Below, piece by piece: positions 54,837 to 64,000 of a stretch of 64,000 nt of DNA (position 1 is the stretch's first letter; every line of letters begins with the position of its first letter). A program made the translations under genes and the position numbers. This DNA is from Cheiracanthium punctorium (lineage: Eukaryota > Arthropoda > Arachnida > Araneae > Cheiracanthiidae): the NCBI GenBank assembly GCA_038373885.1, contig JAWZYV010000771.1, positions 496,001-560,000 on the forward strand, read 5' to 3'. Below the pieces are notes generated by a model. That model was not told the DNA's origin and did not search any database. It saw only the letters and a program-made list of their open reading frames with translations.

Positions 54837-54862
54837 ACGTACGTACGTACGTACGTATGTAT
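54837..54862 (+). repeat. (ACGT)n microsatellite
   Basis: gtacgtacgtacgtacgtac with neighbouring gtatgtatgt, inside the 1.95-kb element near its left end. Confidence 0.9.
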
Positions 54863-55904
54863 GTAACTCGCATATCTCAAAAACTATTGGTCGTAAAATG
54901 TTGAGATTTGATATTTAGGATTGTTCTATGATCTAGTTGTGCAACTCCCCTTTTAGTGGCAATCGAATGGATAGTTTATGTACAGGACCGCCCAAAAGAT
55001 TCGAAATACATTACGCTCTATGGGCCGAAATTCATTAAACTCGCCTAACTCAAAAGCTATTAGGCGTAGAATGTCGAAACTTCATATTTTGGATAGTTGT
55101 AACATCTAGTAGTGCACCTCCCCTTTTGGTTCCATTCGACTGGATAATTTATCTACAGGACTGCCCAAAACATTCGAAATACATTACGCTCAATGGGCCG
55201 AAATTCATTAAACTCGCATATCTCAAAAACTGTTAGGCGTACAATGTTGAAACTTTATATTGAGGATTGTTGTAACATCTAGTTGTGCACCTTCCTTTTC
55301 GGTTCCATTCGACTGAATAGTTTATCTACAGGACCGCCCAAAAGATTCGAAATACATTACGCTCTAAGGGCCGAAATTCATCAAAGCTTTTTTTAGAGGT
55401 ATTGGGCTATTTCAAACGACTCAGAAGTGATATATGCTGTAAAGAGTTAGAAAATGAATTTCTCCATTAAAAGAAGTGTCTTTATCATTTATAGTTCTGC
55501 TACAGGAACACTCAAAAGATTTCCAATACATTACGGTCAATGGCAATTTTAGGGGCATTCATCCATTTCAAGCACAATACCGTCCTACCACATAAGTTAG
55601 GTAATGGTCCGACCACGGTCACGTGCCTCCCTCAAGAACTTTGCCAAAAGTCGCCAAGCTTGGCGACTTTTGGTGTACGTGTGTGCATATTTAACTCTCA
55701 AATCTCAAAAACTATTATGAAATTTCATATATAAGAATGTTGTAACATCTAGTTGTGCATCTCGATTTTTGGTTCCAATCTACCCAATTTACAGGACCAC
55801 CGGAAAGAATTTCAGTACTTTAATGTCTATGGACATCTTCAATATAATACTACTGTAGATAGTCATTGTTTGGTACATGCCCAAAATCTCGCCGTCTGTC
55901 CTCG

Positions 55905-56115
55905 ACCTGGCGAGTTTTGGCGAAATATCGCCAAATTTGGCGATAGTCAGTCATTTGGTCCATGCCCAAAGTATCGCCATTTGTATTGGTTCTTGGCGAG
56001 TTTTGGCGAAATATCGCCAAATTTGGCGATAATCTGTAATTGTTTGGTTCATGCTTAAAATCTCGCCAAATGTCGTCGATATTGACGAGTTTCGCCGAAA
56101 TATCGCCAAATTTGG
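55905..56115 (+). repeat. Subarray of ~87-bp units with a palindromic core
   Basis: ggcgagttttggcgaaatat followed by cgccaaatttggcga occurs at 55,909 and 55,995, with a diverged copy at 56,084. The core atcgccaaatttggcgat is self-complementary. The same wording (cgccaagcttggcgactttt) occurs singly near 55,653. Confidence 0.8.
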
Positions 56116-57216
56116 CGCTAAAAATTATTTCGTATTTTGTATAACTCTAAAACTAACCCATAGATATTTTAACTTTTGTATTTAGAACTATTGTAATATC
56201 TAACTGTTTTCAATATCTTTTTTGACAGCAATCGACTGAGAATTTATTTACAGGGTGAGCCAAATGACTTTGAATACATTGAGGTGTATGGATGCATTCA
56301 ATTCATTGAAAGTCTGTGGTCAATGACTACTTTGGCTATCCCCAAAATCTCGCAGACTATCTCAAGTTTGTCGGCTTTTGGTGAAATATCGCCAAATAAA
56401 GTGTCAGAAGGAAATCTTTCAAATTGAATTCAGCTTGGCGATATCGAACTATTTGGCTGGAAATCGCTAAACCTTACTATTATTGATATTTTATCTCTTT
56501 CAAACAAATAAATTTAGAGGAAGTGCGTCGAAAATATTTTTGATCTAATGGACGTGCAAGGAAGTCATGTGTTGGACACATCAGATTTTTTTAACTTGAA
56601 ATCCATTTCAATATGATCTAGGATAGTGATTATATCATTGAAGCGCTGCACTTTTACGGGAAATAAAAAATTCATTAATTTTTGAATTGGGTTCTTCTCA
56701 AAAGAAAATGTCGAACTTAAATTTCTATCAATTTTAATACTATATTTTAAAAAAGTGTTCTGGGTCTAATACTGTATGCAAAAACAATAGGGAGCTAGAA
56801 TTGTCATCAGTATGAAATGTCCAGAAATTTGAAACACCGAAGTGTTCAACACATTGCTTAATATTGTTCAAAATTTTTACTATTCTAATTCTAGTTTCGT
56901 TAAATTCTTCATAACTTTTAATGCTTTCAGCAATTACTTTTTCTAAATCGACCATCTCCTTTTCAACCTTTTTATCATGAGGACATTTTCTCGGTACTCA
57001 TGCTTTTGATGTGCTGGGAGACGGGTAATTCAGATGGGATATCTTCTGGCTTTAATCTTTTAATGCCCCTGTAATTAATTTTCCAGTTCTGTCACCATAA
57101 GCAGAAATCTCGCCATAAAATCAGACTCTGTGAAGTGCAATTCACAAACCTGCCAACTAAAATATAATTAGTTATTTTTAATTATTTTATATCTGTTGGA
57201 AAATTTGAATACAGCA

Positions 57217-57306
57217 TAATCTCTCCTCGATATAACAATACATCCGAGTAGAACGATAACTGTTCTTGGTCCCTTAAGTATCGTTATATCGAGGTTTTAC
57301 TGCATA
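57217..57306. mobile_element. Tigger/pogo-type mini-MITE, about 86 bp
   Basis: The left segment ctcctcgatataacaatac pairs with the right part gtatcgttatatcgaggttt. The reverse complement of the right end reads cagtaaaacctcgatataac. TA occurs close to both ends, but the duplication is not exact. Confidence 0.5.
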
Positions 57307-57579
57307 GCATTTTTTAAAAACAAAATATTGGGCAATAAAAAATTTCTGAATATGATTTGATCTGGATCAGAAACTTTTATGCAAGTAATATTTGTTATGA
57401 TATGTGTGGAATCTATTGTTTCAATAGTCTTTACCTGCGTACTTTATTTTTTTTTTCGGTAAATTCTCAAATGTTCATTGTTCATATTATGGAACAAATG
57501 GCAATGTGCATAAAATTATGGCATTATGGGCGTTATTTCCATAAAGAGGAAGGGACGTTCCCGCCCAGTGCTGAATAAA
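57307..57579. other. Short flank of the Tc1 element
   Basis: AT-rich sequence with no feature. It lies between the P-element relic's THAP exon and the Tc1 insertion and may be the relic's intron or upstream region. Confidence 0.35.
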
Positions 57580-57581
57580 TA

Positions 57582-58990
57582 CACTGCTGGCCATCGTAAA
57601 TGCAACACCCTGAAGGAAGCATGCAAATAATATGAAATTTACAACATGCATTAGCTGAGGTGAGATATGCAAATGATTAGAATTTCAGCGCAGACGCACA
57701 TCAAGCGCGCCTGTGGCGCCACCTCAAAGCGCTATTTAAGGCTTGGAGATTTCGACGGTTTCAAGTACAGCAATTGCGTTTTTCTTGCTTTTTTTTCAAA
57801 AAAACGATAAATTATGCCTCGTAGGAAACAACGATCATCTTTTGATCAAGTATCCGAGTTTGACAGAGGAAGGATAGTGGCATACCGAGATTGTGGGTTA
57901 TCTTTCAGGGAAATCGGTCGTCGTATTGGACGAAACCAAACAACTGTGATGCGGATATGTGATCGTTGGGTGCAGGAGGGTACGACGGACAGACGTGATC
58001 GACCGCATCGACCTCAGTGCACCACGTCACGTGATGACAGGCAGATTGTACGCATGGCAGTGACGGACCGCTCAGTCACATCACGAACCATATCACAGCA
58101 GATTCAGTCTGTAACGCATCATCCAGTGTCTGCGCGTACCATTCGACGTCGTTTACAGCAGAATCGTCTGTCCGCAAGACGTCCGTTGCTTTGTCTACCT
58201 CTGACGCGGAACCACAGACGTCTCCGCCGCCAATGGTGCGATGAAAGAAGGATGTGGACGACAGAATGGAATGAAATTCTCTTTACTGACGAGTCACGCT
58301 TCTGTATGCAACACCACGACGGTCGGATTCGAGTCTGGAGACACCGTGGAGAGAGGATGCTGAACAGCTGCATTATGCACCGTCACACTGGTCCTGCACC
58401 GGGTATTATGGTATGGGGCGGTATCGGATATCTCTCTCGCACTCCTCTAGTACGCATTGCCGGTACTTTAACCAGCCAGCGCTACATCTCCGAGGTGTTG
58501 GAGCCAGTTGTCCTTTCTTACCTTCAGGGCTTGCCAACAGCCATATTTCAGCAGGATAATGCACGGCCACACGTGGCACGCATTGTCCAAGGGTTCTTCG
58601 TCAATCACCAGATTGAATTGCTTCCCTGGCCGGCGCGCTCTCCGGATCTTTCGCCGATAGAAAATATGTGGTCCATGGTTGCTCAACGACTGACCCAGAG
58701 TTCATCCCCAGCTGTCACACCAGATCAACTTTGGCAACGTGTGGAAGCTGCTTGGTCTGCTGTACCCCAAGAACACATTCAAAGTCTCTTTGAATCAATG
58801 CCGAGGCGTGTGGCAGCTGTGATCTCCAACAACGGCGGCTACTCTGGGTACTGATTTTGGCAGGAACCACGCTTCATAGAATGCTGTAAATTTAATCATT
58901 TGTTACTTGGTCAACATGTTATCTACACAATAAATTTTGTTGTGATATCTCTTGTTTTTCTTGGTGCTGCAATTTGGGTGGCCAGCAGTG
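57582..58990 (+). mobile_element. Intact Tc1-like transposon, 1,409 bp
   Basis: TA target duplications at 57,580-57,581 and 58,991-58,992. Left terminus cactgctggccatcgtaaat and reverse complement of the right terminus cactgctggccacccaaatt: 12 identical bases, then similarity to about 27 bp. One uninterrupted transposase gene fills the interior. This size, TA duplication, short TIRs and single gene are the standard Tc1 architecture. It is the best-preserved element in the window. Confidence 0.95.
57814..58854 (+). CDS. Tc1-like (DD34E) transposase, 346 residues, intact
   Basis: A cut-and-paste transposase that acts in the nucleus on its own TIRs and inserts at TA. The N-terminal part (about residues 14-115) carries two helix-turn-helix segments: FREIGRRIGRNQTTVMRICD at 31-50, typical of the Tc1 PAIRED-like domain, and SARTIRRRLQQNRLSARRP at 106-124. 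Arg-rich stretches (RRDRPHRP) link them. The catalytic domain has FTDESRF (Asp159), the WGGI box (201-204), FQQDNARPH (Asp248) and SPDLSPIENMW (Glu283), with 34 residues between the second Asp and Glu. SMPRRVAAVI precedes the end. Length is within the usual 340-350 for the family. The ATG at 57,814 is the first in frame and the gene is intronless. No promoter was identified. All catalytic residues are present, so it is potentially active, though flanking decay shows nothing about expression. Confidence 0.96.
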   Translation: MPRRKQRSSFDQVSEFDRGRIVAYRDCGLSFREIGRRIGRNQTTVMRICDRWVQEGTTDRRDRPHRPQCTTSRDDRQIVRMAVTDRSVTSRTISQQIQSVTHHPVSARTIRRRLQQNRLSARRPLLCLPLTRNHRRLRRQWCDERRMWTTEWNEILFTDESRFCMQHHDGRIRVWRHRGERMLNSCIMHRHTGPAPGIMVWGGIGYLSRTPLVRIAGTLTSQRYISEVLEPVVLSYLQGLPTAIFQQDNARPHVARIVQGFFVNHQIELLPWPARSPDLSPIENMWSMVAQRLTQSSSPAVTPDQLWQRVEAAWSAVPQEHIQSLFESMPRRVAAVISNNGGYSGY

Positions 58991-58992
58991 TA

Positions 58993-59319
58993 GTTTGCGA
59001 AAAATGTACTTTTGGACATGCTGAGGAAAATCACCTGAGAAAAAAAAAGTATGAACAAATACAAAGATGTAGAATTCGGGGTAGATAATGGCCATTAACT
59101 TTATAGCATTAAAAAATGTGTTACAAAATAGCTAAATTATGCCAAGTGATCCTTATACATCCCATTTTTTTTTAATCAAGCTGAAAAACAATGTAACTAT
59201 GAAGCAAATAAAAGAAAGAAAAAAGACTTTTTTCGCTACTATAAAAATATCTTCAAAAAATATTATCTTAAAAGATTCATATCAGTGAAACAAAGAAATC
59301 AAAGGAGGATACATGATTT
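58993..59319. other. Non-coding stretch, nothing recognised
   Basis: AT-rich flank of the Tc1 element. Confidence 0.4.
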
Positions 59320-60000
59320 TTGAAGGGCGGGACTTACATGGATATCCCCTCCTTCAGCACCGCCTTCATCACTTAAAAGAAGTAGTGGAAATTGCAATTA
59401 CTTACGAGTTTGAATTCGCCTTAAATAAAAATTTAATAACAAAATTTCACAGAATGTTTATTTGAGGGGGCGGTACAGTTAGTTAATTTTTATTTTATAG
59501 ATGGATGGTCATGTAAATAAACTCTACATTAGATTGGAACCACAATTCGAGATGCAGAACTAGATGTTACATCAATCTGATTAATAAAACTTCAACAATC
59601 TGCAATTAATAGTTTTCGAGATATGAGAGTTAAATATATACATAAGTACATCAACTGTCGCAGAGTTTGGCGACTTTTTCGCAATTTTTGAGGGAGGCAA
59701 GTGACCAAAGTCGGGCCAATATCAGACTCTGTGGCAGTATGGTGTTATGCTTCAAATGGATGAATGTCTCTAAAATTACCATTGATGTGTCTGAATTTTT
59801 TTTAGTGCTCCTGCAGAACTATAAAAAATACAGACACCATTTTCAATGGAGAGATTCATTTTGTAATTATCAACAACATATATAACTTTTAATTCGTTAG
59901 AAATAACTCCATATCTCTAAAATAGGCTAAAATTTTAACATTCTACGGCTTTTGAGATACGCCAGCTCCATACGTACATACCTCAGTCTATCTCCCCCAA
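59320..60000 (-). repeat. Reverse-oriented relative of the 54,619 element units
   Basis: gtgctcctgcagaactataa and acaccattttcaatggagag, with tagatgttacatcaatctga and aatagttttcgagatatgag, are reverse-complement matches to unit sequences at 55,456-55,515 and 55,200-55,290. A head segment gaagggcgggacttacatgg with ccttcagcaccgccttcatc precedes them and recurs at 60,030. Confidence 0.65.
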
Positions 60001-60029
60001 TTCTCATTTCGTTTGATTAAAAAACATTA

Positions 60030-60190
60030 GCGTGAAGGGCGGGTGTTATTTGGATACCCCCTTTAGCAACGCCTTCATCATTTAAAAAAAGTAAACAAAT
60101 AACAAAATTTAATAACAAAATTTCATAAAACATTTCTTAGAAAAAAAAGGGGGCACAATTAGTTAATTTTTATATTATTCAAAATGATAA
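60030..60190 (+). repeat. Second copy of the 'gaagggcggg' segment
   Basis: gaagggcgggtgttatttgg, atacccccttt, agcaacgccttcatcattta, aacaaaatttcataaaacat and ttagttaatttttat match 59,326-59,500 in order. A third, disrupted copy spans about 60,532-60,600 and 61,210-61,260 (gaagggcgggacttgg; ccttcagcaacgacctcatt), split by the LINE insertion. Confidence 0.6.
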
Positions 60191-60531
60191 GCATAAAAAA
60201 AGTGTAACTTGCTGTTATAGTTTAAACTTATCATAAAATAGATCTCACTCAGAATAATTTTCCTTATAATTGTTCTTCAGACTAATTGATATATCCAGAA
60301 ATCTGAAGATGCATTTAAGTAACGAAAAATAATTTTCCATTTAGATGTGCAGATATAATAATGTGAATTAAATCAAAATTTCACTGATGACGGGTCTGGT
60401 TCCTAAAGCAACAATAAAAAAATTGATAAATATGCTCTAATAATGCAATCAATGCTATTTCTAAACATTTGCTCCAAAACATTCTTTTTGTTACCTGTTA
60501 AACCACCAGAAATCAAAGAAACATGCATGAG
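60191..60531. other. Non-coding stretch, nothing recognised
   Basis: AT-rich. Confidence 0.4.
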
Positions 60532-60597
60532 GCTGAAGGGCGGGACTTGGTTAGCAAAATGACAGCGGCCATCCAGCGCCCCTCAAGTCTGATTTAG

Positions 60598-61064
60598 ACG
60601 AGAAAACTAAACACACAGAACAAAGTACTTCTGTATAAGATGGTCGTGCGCCCCATCGCCACATATGATGCCCCCGTGTGGGCCTACGCGGCCAAAACCA
60701 ACCTCAGAACCCTACTCACCAAAGAAAACAAATTCCTGCGTACCATTCCGTACGGTCATCACCATCTGGCAAATGATATTATTCTGAAAGACCTTTGTAT
60801 GAAGTCTCTCAAATACCATCTACTCAAGCTGTCCAAGAAGTTCTATAACAGCATTAGGAACATCCCTAATGAAGTCATAGCCACCCTACCAGACTATGAG
60901 CCTTCGGACCCAGCGTTTCGAAGACGGCCTAAAGCGGTCCTCCACGCCCTGCAGACTTTACATCCACCACGCAGCCTAGTAACCTGCCCGTGGAAGTTCA
61001 CCATTTATTGGTGGAGGGAGGACTGGTAGGCACCCTCTACATTTTTGGAAAAAAAAAAAAAAAA
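60598..61064 (+). pseudogene. Jockey-like non-LTR retrotransposon, 3' end of ORF2 (5'-truncated)
   Basis: The homologous frame starts upstream of the ATG at 60,640 (KLNTQNKVLLYKMVVRPIAT), so that ATG is internal. The protein continues YDAPVWAYAAKTNLRTLLTK and ENKFLRTI, the standard tail end of jockey-clade reverse transcriptases after the catalytic domain. It terminates with WREDW and TAG at 61,027-61,029. A ~20-base 3' UTR and a 16-A tail (61,049-61,064) follow. A stop at 60,595 and loss of homology before about 60,598 mark 5' truncation, as expected from incomplete target-primed reverse transcription. The YADD catalytic part is absent, so it cannot mobilise itself. Confidence 0.85.
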
Positions 61065-62099
61065 TCTAATCTTGTTCTTGACTTTCTGTCTGAATTACTG
61101 CGGCCTCGCCGCAACTACATACATCCAACACAAAACATACCACACACAACACACCGGAGGTAAGCGCGCCGCGCAGGTACTCGGAAAAAAGTTTACTTCA
61201 GTCAGTCAGTCCTCTCCTTCAGCAACGACCTCATTGCTTAAGAGGATGGTGGACATTAAAAAGTTTTTTTTTATTTATTTAAGAAGATAGGATTATGAAA
61301 TTTTGTACTTCAATATATTAAACTAAAAGCATTATAAACAACTGAAAAAAATTTAAAATAAATTTTAAAAATATTAGTAATTAATTAAAAATTAATTTTT
61401 TGGTTTCGAAAGAATGCTCCATGCGTTTTAATTTAAACTTTTTTTTAGTAATTTTGTTTTATAATAGCATAAAAATATATTTTAAAAAGTCTGTGTATCG
61501 GTTTTTGATTCGACCGAGTAGTTAATTTTTTTAGAAATATTTTCATGGATATATACCAAACTTTCCCGAAATTTTTCAGTTTTCGTAAATGAAAGTGAAA
61601 TTTCATAATCGAAATTTTGACCATATTTAAAAAGGATACACAGATTTATTGTAATATATGAGAAGAATGTTCGTAGTAAGTTTTGTACAATTCCGACCAA
61701 AATTAAGTCGCATAGAGCATTTTGAAGGCAAGAAAATCACAAAAAACTTGATTTGGAGAAAATATATTTTAACGTGTAGTTTTCCATTTACCTTTAATAC
61801 CGTCTCTTCTGAATAATTTTATTTATGATTTTACCTTAACAAAACATATTTTTAAAATAATTTCATTCGAATATTAGCTTATTTTGTAAAACGTTCAATA
61901 AAAATTGTGTCGTGTCTATTTACGCGTTTGTTTGCATTTTTGTGGACATTTAAGTGTCCCTTTTAATTTTTTCAAACCCTAATATCTTTTTAAAAAATTG
62001 CCGTAGACATAATTTGGTTTTTTCTAAAATGGTTCAGCTTTAACTGTAGAATATTAGTATGTAAAAAAGAAAAAACACATTTTTGGGGCCAATTTTGAT
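61065..62099. other. Non-coding stretch downstream of the LINE tail
   Basis: 61,065-61,200 is balanced sequence with cacacaacacaccgg and gcgcgccgcgcagg words, unassigned. The rest is AT-rich. The 72-codon minus frame at 61,482-61,700 matches nothing recognised. Confidence 0.4.
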
Positions 62100-62720
62100 G
62101 ATTTGGGTGTCCACCATCCCCTTAAAGAGGTAGTGGGAAATTGCTATTAGTTGCACGTCTGAATTCCGCTGAAATAAAAAATAAAAAACTTTCAGAGAAC
62201 TTTTCTTAGAGGGAAAAATGGTAGTTAGTAATTTTTATTTTATCCAAGGGTATTCCTGTAAATAAACTCTCCCTTAGATTGGAACCAAAATTTGAGATGC
62301 ACAATTAGATGTTACAAAAATCTGATGTATAAAATTTCAACAATGTGCGACTAATAGTTTTTGAGATATGCGAGTTAAATACATACATAAGAAAACCAAA
62401 AGTCGTCAAGTTTGTGGACGTTTGGCGCAGTTTTTGAGGGAGACAAGTAACCATCGCCAGACCATTATCTCACTATATGGAGGATGGTATTGTGCTTCAA
62501 ATGGATGAATGTGTGTAAAACTGCCATGACCGAAATGTATTGCAAGTTTTTGAGTGCTCCTGTAGAAGAACTATAAAAGATAAAGACACCATTTTCAATG
62601 GAGAGATTCATTTTGTAGTACTTAACAACATATATCACTTTTAATTCGTTAGAAATAACTCAATATCTCTAAAATAGTCAAAAATTTTAACATTGTACGA
62701 CTAATAGTTTTTGAGATGAC
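62100..62720 (-). repeat. Second reverse-oriented relative of the 54,619 element units
   Basis: attggaaccaaaatttgaga, tagatgttacaaaaatctga, aatagtttttgagatatgcg, gagtgctcctgtagaagaac, ataaagacaccattttcaat and ggagagattcattttgtagt run in the same order as in the 59,320 copy, and as reverse complements of 55,200-55,515. It includes the cgtcaagtttgtggacgttt segment corresponding to the 'ggcgac' words of the large element. Confidence 0.7.
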
Positions 62721-64000
62721 TGAACTGACTGAAGTACGGTCATACAGGAGCACCTTAGCGTAGGCCGCCTTATCTCCAATGATGAGGGATAGTATCTTGT
62801 GGTGAATTAGTTTTTGTAATAGGCAAGCTACATACGTACATACGTAAGTATAGACATCAAGGAAAAGCTGGTGAAAATGAACTAGCGATCGGTCAAAATG
62901 AATTTTACATGTACAGCTGCGAAAAAAATGTCCCACTTGCTCTTTATTTCGCCGTCGTTCGTCATACAGGAAAGTTATATACTATACCATTCGTTTGCAA
63001 ATAACGCATACTTTAATTTGCTATTAATTTAATTTGCATAAGGGGCCGTCTTCATATTTAATTCTGCATCAACTTTGATTTCCTCAATAGCAACACTGTA
63101 TTTTGACTTTATTAAACGAAAGAAAACCTTCAAATTACCTTGAATATAAATTTTCACCAATGTTCTACGATAATTTCCGGAAATATTGCGAATTACTTTT
63201 TGCTCGTTTTTAAGGGACTTTCTGCAAATTGAAAAACGCTATTTGTAGGTTCAGAACTTTTCGCCTTTCATTCATTTCGCTCAAGAGAGTTAAAAGAAAT
63301 AAACATTATTTTCAAGGAAAATATTTTTTCCATTTCGCTTAAAGTTTTTTTTAGTAAGAATATGAAGGGTAGAAATTAGAATATTTAGTCAGTGGTCCAA
63401 ATGACCCGTGAGTTCATAAGTTCCTTGGTTCGTACACATTATTTAAAGGAAAAATGCAAAACGACTGCTCACGATTTTGAAAATCTTTCTAGTTTTGAAA
63501 TCGTTATTGAGTATTTCCCTTGATGGTTCTCTTAGACAGGTGAAATGTTGGCAGGAAGGCTCTGCTCTTCTGACTCAGCTATGGTCAAACTTGAAGAATG
63601 GTTTCATGCTTGAAAACTTATTTGTTTGAATTCCATGTAAAAATGCAATTACTTTTTTGCTGACCCAATATTATCACTGTGTTTGTTATTTCACTTTCGT
63701 CATTTAATATTATCGTCTGCAAAGTGCAATATTCTTATAAGACTTTTGGCGGAATTTTAATTTATATTCAGATGAAAATTTAGACAGAAAAACATGATTT
63801 TGAATGTTTTTTTGAAACGTATGTGAAGAACGGTCTGATAAAGTATGGGGTTTGATAAAGTTTGATAAAGTATGGGGAAGTCCAAAGACCCAATATTTCC
63901 AATATTAAAAAAGGTCAAATTCATGCCTCGAATATTGACGATGTTAGTTTTTCAGAAATAGGACATTATATTAGAAGACATACATCTACTGCATCTAATT
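62721..64000. other. Non-coding stretch, nothing recognised
   Basis: AT-rich sequence to the window edge. A short tacatacgtacatacgtaa simple repeat lies near 62,831, and a partial triplication of gtttgataaagtatgggg near 63,850. No gene. Confidence 0.4.

Larger units (their letters stand above)
54619..56565 (+). mobile_element. 1.95-kb repeat element inserted in the P-element relic
   Basis: Ends acttccttgtacgt (54,619) and, reverse-complemented, acttccttgcacgt (56,565) match at 13 of 14. The left end also forms a hairpin with aaggaagt. The element interrupts the transposase frame, so it is a later insertion. Inside are units at 54,984, 55,157, 55,330 and 55,504 (periods 173, 173 and 174), each with caggac.gcccaaaagattcg and aatacattacgctc. 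A run of ~87-bp units with ggcgagttttggcgaaatat follows. No transposase frame is visible, and a target duplication could not be recognised (attttt | catgtg flanks). Confidence 0.7.
52640..57156 (-). pseudogene. THAP9/P-element-like transposase pseudogene, interrupted
   Basis: Read right to left on the minus strand. An exon opens after a ttttag acceptor-like site at 57,157 with VCELHFTESDF (the Cys-x2-His-Phe half of a THAP finger), then after a frame change KRLKPEDIPSELP. A helical segment follows (56,955-56,740), then a shifted frame with NPIQKLMNFLFPVKVQRF ending at the inserted element (56,566). Beyond it: QFRYSSEL, SHPDTLRKICNSL, ILMIDEIYIKPF, a one-base frameshift, GSIVGSAFNTDKAASSVFVF, LSPFKEVVHILPV, LEKIGFRVVSIVID, YPHSVNQIIPLFF, then broken frames with MLELTRYCIDECKMKNVLPG and KFQ. 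Further on are stretches resembling RFRKYRQM and ISVRQLLETEKKI, down to about 52,640. This order is that of P-element/THAP9 transposases. Many frameshifts and stops make it inactive. The first half of the THAP domain was not found upstream. Confidence 0.85.

Noticed and set aside
54837..54862. (ACGT)n as a regulatory palindrome
   Set aside because: It is a simple microsatellite; self-complementarity follows from the repeat and not from a binding site.
58119..58686. Antisense frames within the Tc1 gene
   Set aside because: They are shadows of the transposase reading frame.
62649..62936. 95-codon minus-strand frame
   Set aside because: It overlaps the dispersed repeat and a tacgta simple repeat; no conserved features.

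Overview
This window looks like AT-rich intergenic or intronic DNA from an animal, most likely an arthropod. A chelicerate such as a spider would fit, but that is inference from the repeat types, not proof. There is no operon structure, no rRNA gene, no CRISPR array and no convincing complete host gene. Almost every long open frame is either part of a transposable element or an accidental frame in repeats.

Left third (1-23 kb). One THAP zinc-finger exon lies at about 2.0-2.2 kb on the minus strand. It is followed by an array of exon-like units (3.5-5 kb), two long fold-back elements (7.2-7.75 and 18.06-18.58 kb), two SINE-like copies, and a series of hAT-type MITEs, many bounded by readable 8-bp target-site duplications. 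A decayed ~70-bp minisatellite spans 20.3-23.1 kb and has been split by later insertions.

Middle (23-50 kb). The clearest nested structure is at 23,281-25,401. There a TTAA-flanked, Kolobok-like element carries a transposase remnant and has been split by a 1,147-bp Mutator-like fold-back MITE with 114-bp terminal repeats. A 5'-truncated Tc1-like transposase pseudogene lies at 27.0-28.0 kb and a TTAA-flanked MITE at 30.16-30.67 kb. A pair of matching hAT-like ends sits 6.8 kb apart (30,793 and 37,607). Two SINE families occur in several copies between 35 and 50 kb.

Right part (50-64 kb). A THAP9/P-element-like transposase pseudogene on the minus strand (52.6-57.2 kb) is interrupted by a 1.95-kb repeat element with 14-bp inverted ends and ~173-bp internal units. 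Relatives of those units recur at 35.0-35.8, 59.4-60.0 and 62.2-62.7 kb. Next comes the only intact mobile gene seen: a Tc1-like transposon (57,582-58,990) with inverted repeats, a TA duplication and an uninterrupted 346-residue DD34E transposase. A 5'-truncated jockey-like LINE tail lies at 60.6-61.06 kb.

The elements work as layers of insertion rather than as a pathway. Insertion order can be read where one element interrupts another: minisatellite before hAT MITE, Kolobok before MULE, P-element relic before the 1.95-kb element, and 147-bp array before SINE. All calls come from reading the sequence by eye; family names rest on remembered motifs and no database search was run.
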